Positions 4,940 through 6,503 of a DNA stretch of 6,503 nt are shown piece after piece. This DNA comes from Chloroflexota bacterium (GTDB lineage: Bacteria > Chloroflexota > Dehalococcoidia > UBA2979), in assembly GCA_009843585.1 (NCBI GenBank), contig VYDC01000086.1, positions 2,006 to 8,508 of the forward strand, in the 5' to 3' direction. The stretch's first letter is position 1. The number at the start of each line of letters is the position of its first letter. The position numbers were made by a program, and so were the translations under genes. The notes under the pieces are model-generated. The model had not been told where the DNA came from. It ran no database searches and saw nothing but the letters and a program-made list of their open reading frames with translations.

Positions 4940-6142
4940 ATGAGCGGCGGACCGGGGGGCGGGGGAGCCTCGCCGCCGGGGCCGCTCTCCGGGATCCGCG
5001 TCCTCGAGCTGGGAGGCGGGCAGCCCGGTGCCTACGCCTGCTGGGTACTGGCCCGGCTCGGGGCCGACGTCGTGGTGCTGGAGCCGCGGGGCGCCCCCGG
5101 CGCGGCAGCGGCCACCGCCGCCGCGAAGCCCGATCGGCTCGCGCTCCACGCCGGGAAGCGCCGCCTCGTCCTCGACGCGTCGCGGCCGGGCCAGGACGAG
5201 ATCGCGCTCCGCGTCGCGGCCCGCTCGGACGCGATCGTCAGCAGCCTCCCCGGGCGCGCCGCGGAGGCGCTCGGCCTGACGCCGGAGGCCGTGCGCGACG
5301 CATCGCCCGGGACCGTCTACGCGCGGGCCACCGCATCCGGTTCCATCGCTGCCGCCGCCGATGCGCCGATGGCCGACATCGTCGCCCAGGCGGCGGGCGG
5401 GCTGGCGTGGAAGACCGGCCGCGACGGCGACCCGCCGGCGGCCGCCGGAGCGGCCCTCGGGGAGCACGGCGCGGGCGCCTACCTGCTCGCCGCCGTCCTC
5501 GGCGGGCTCGCGCAGGCCGCGCTCACGGGGCGCGGCGCGGCCGTGGAGGTCTCGCTCGCCGGCTCGCAGATCGCGCTCCAGTCGTGGGAGATCGGCGCGG
5601 AGTCGGTGCTGGGGCGCGACAGCGGGCGCGCCGGACTCGGTCATCCCGAGGTGTCGCCGGGCGCGATCTGGGGAGCGTTCGGGACCCGAGACGGCTGGCT
5701 CGTCCTCGGCTCGGTCGACGCGGTGCGATTCGTACGCCTCTGCGCGCTGATGGATCTCCCGGAGCTCGCCGCCCGCTATCCCGACGACCGGAGCCGCTCG
5801 GCCGGCATCCCGGAGATCGTGGAGGAGCTCCGGAAACGCTTCTCCGTCCACGACTGCTCGCACTGGCTCGAGCTCTTCTCAGAGCACGACATCATGGGAG
5901 CGCGCGTGAACGGCTACGACGACGTGATCGCGGATGAGCAGGCGTGGGCGAACGGCTACCTCCGCACGCGGCCGGATTCAGGCGGGACCGTCGTGGCCGG
6001 CTCCCCGATACAGTTCGACGGCCCGCCGGCGGTGACTTCCGGGCCCGAGGCGCTCCGGGACGAGGATCCGGGATCGCTGCTGCGGGAGCTCGGGTACGGG
6101 CCGGAGGAGATCTCGGCGCTCCGCGCGGCCGGCGTGCTCTGA
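4940..6142 (+). CDS. family III (CaiB/BaiF) CoA-transferase-like protein with Glu at the catalytic Asp position
   Basis: A 400-residue protein, the normal length of family III CoA-transferases, which move CoA between carboxylic acids as interlocked-ring dimers. Seen: GPLSGIRVLELGGGQPGAYA (14-33), ARLGADVVVLEPR (38-50), GKRRLVLD (72-79, family 'GKRSvtLD'), ALGLTPEAVRDASPGTVYA (110-128) and ADIVAQAAGGLAWKTG (145-160). The active-site stretch is GAALGEHGAGAYLLAAVLGG (170-189). A C-terminal small domain includes GAFGTRDGWLVLG (245-257). Catalytic family members carry Asp in 'vGv.lgD..aG'; this protein has Glu175 (codon GAG at 5462). The 'N-R-GK' Asn-Arg pair before GKRR is replaced by His-Ala, and the usual 'SGFG..GP' segment is ATASGSIAAAADAP. 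So the CoA site is atypical. ATG 4940 has GGAG eight bases upstream. A second CoA-transferase starts 10 bases downstream, suggesting a two-subunit enzyme. Activity is uncertain; substrate unknown. Confidence 0.88.
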   Translation: MSGGPGGGGASPPGPLSGIRVLELGGGQPGAYACWVLARLGADVVVLEPRGAPGAAAATAAAKPDRLALHAGKRRLVLDASRPGQDEIALRVAARSDAIVSSLPGRAAEALGLTPEAVRDASPGTVYARATASGSIAAAADAPMADIVAQAAGGLAWKTGRDGDPPAAAGAALGEHGAGAYLLAAVLGGLAQAALTGRGAAVEVSLAGSQIALQSWEIGAESVLGRDSGRAGLGHPEVSPGAIWGAFGTRDGWLVLGSVDAVRFVRLCALMDLPELAARYPDDRSRSAGIPEIVEELRKRFSVHDCSHWLELFSEHDIMGARVNGYDDVIADEQAWANGYLRTRPDSGGTVVAGSPIQFDGPPAVTSGPEALRDEDPGSLLRELGYGPEEISALRAAGVL

Positions 6143-6152
6143 GGGTGCCGTC

Positions 6153-6503
6153 GTGACGGGACCGCTCTCCGGCGTGCGCATCGTGGACTTCACGCTCTAC
6201 CAGCAGGGCCCGTACGCGACGGTGATGCTCGCCGACATGGGCGCCGACGTCGTCAAGGTCGAGCGCCGCGAGGGCGAGCGAACGCGCGCCTATCAGAGCT
6301 GGACCGGCGTCGCCTTCTACACGAACAACCGCCGGAAGCGGAGCATCGCGCTCGATGCGCGCACCGCCGCAGGCCGCGACATCGTGCTCCGGCTCGCGGC
6401 GCGCTCGCACGCCCTCGTTCACAACTTCCGGCCCGGCGTCATGGAGCGCCTCGGCCTCGGCGCCGACGACGTGCGCGGAGCGAACCCGACCATCGTCTAC
6501 GCC
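6153..6503 (+). CDS. family III (CaiB/BaiF) CoA-transferase, N-terminal 117 residues (3' end outside window)
   Basis: The first 117 codons of a second family III CoA-transferase, still open at the window end. Seen: GPLSGVRIVDFTLYQQGPYA (3-22), MLADMGADVVKVERREGERT (25-44), NNRRKRSIALD (59-69) and the highly typical VHNFRPGVMERLGLG (87-101), then NPTIVYA at the edge. These are the canonical CoA-binding N-terminal motifs, unlike the diverged versions in the gene before it. The catalytic Asp would lie about 50 residues beyond the window. The start is GTG at 6153: GAGGG (6141-6145) lies seven bases before it. The other nearby GTG (6145) is in the same reading frame, but its frame stops at 6154-6156. 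The 10-base gap after the previous stop makes co-transcription and possibly translational coupling very likely. It may be the working subunit of a heteromeric CoA-transferase. Confidence 0.92.
   Translation, partial: MTGPLSGVRIVDFTLYQQGPYATVMLADMGADVVKVERREGERTRAYQSWTGVAFYTNNRRKRSIALDARTAAGRDIVLRLAARSHALVHNFRPGVMERLGLGADDVRGANPTIVYA

Noticed and set aside
2834..5863. A 1009-codon open frame on the minus strand crossing four genes.
   Set aside because: It is antisense or out of frame to well-recognised genes on both strands, is Arg/Gly/Ala-rich without any domain pattern, and only exists because stop codons are rare in this GC-rich DNA.
6145..6156. GTG at 6145 as start of the second CoA-transferase.
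   Set aside because: Its frame stops after three codons (GTG CCG TCG TGA); the GTG at 6153 opens the family-matching frame.
1..6503. CRISPR array, tRNA, rRNA, insertion sequence ends, phage or toxin-antitoxin genes.
   Set aside because: I read both strands for direct repeats, cloverleaf patterns, transposase motifs and small paired ORFs and saw none that hold up.

Overview
This is a very GC-rich window with strong third-position G/C bias, tightly packed genes and mostly good Shine-Dalgarno sites. It looks like chromosomal DNA of a free-living, high-GC bacterium. The mix of flavin-dependent LLM oxidoreductase, family III (CaiB/BaiF) CoA-transferases, alpha/beta hydrolases and a BioD/DRTGG protein is common in soil lineages such as Deltaproteobacteria-like, Binatota-like or actinobacterial groups. 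The sequence alone does not decide which. I see no rRNA, tRNA, CRISPR array, insertion sequence or phage gene.

Layout. (1) Positions 2-580 (+) hold the C-terminal 192 residues of a PcrA/UvrD-type helicase. It converges, across a 22-base gap, on (2) 603-1484 (-), a BioD-like P-loop domain joined to a DRTGG domain. (3) 1624-2010 (-) is a small VOC (glyoxalase-fold) protein, and (4) 2031-2837 (-) is an alpha/beta hydrolase 20 bases upstream of it, so 4 and 3 form a likely two-gene operon. (5) 2927-3709 (+) is a second alpha/beta hydrolase, related to gene 4 and divergent from it. It overlaps by four bases, tail to tail, with (6) 3706-4800 (-), an LLM-class flavin-dependent oxidoreductase. (7) 4940-6142 (+) and (8) 6153-6503 (+, runs off the window) are tandem CaiB/BaiF CoA-transferases, divergent from gene 6 across a 139-base intergenic region.

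How they may work together. Genes 3-8 look like a small catabolic island. CoA-transferases activate an organic acid as a CoA thioester, an FMN-dependent monooxygenase or dehydrogenase oxidises a substrate, and alpha/beta hydrolases and a VOC protein process intermediates. No substrate can be named from the sequence. The helicase and the BioD/DRTGG protein are probably unrelated neighbours.

The recurring oddity is that several enzymes carry a substitution at a position that is normally catalytic or ligand-binding. Both hydrolases have His where the Ser/Asp/Cys nucleophile normally sits (G-x-H-T-G). The first CoA-transferase has Glu where family III has its catalytic Asp. The BioD-like protein has Ala for the Walker A Lys. 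The VOC protein lacks usual metal-ligand residues at both ends. These are the best leads; I do not see a wholly new class of genetic system.
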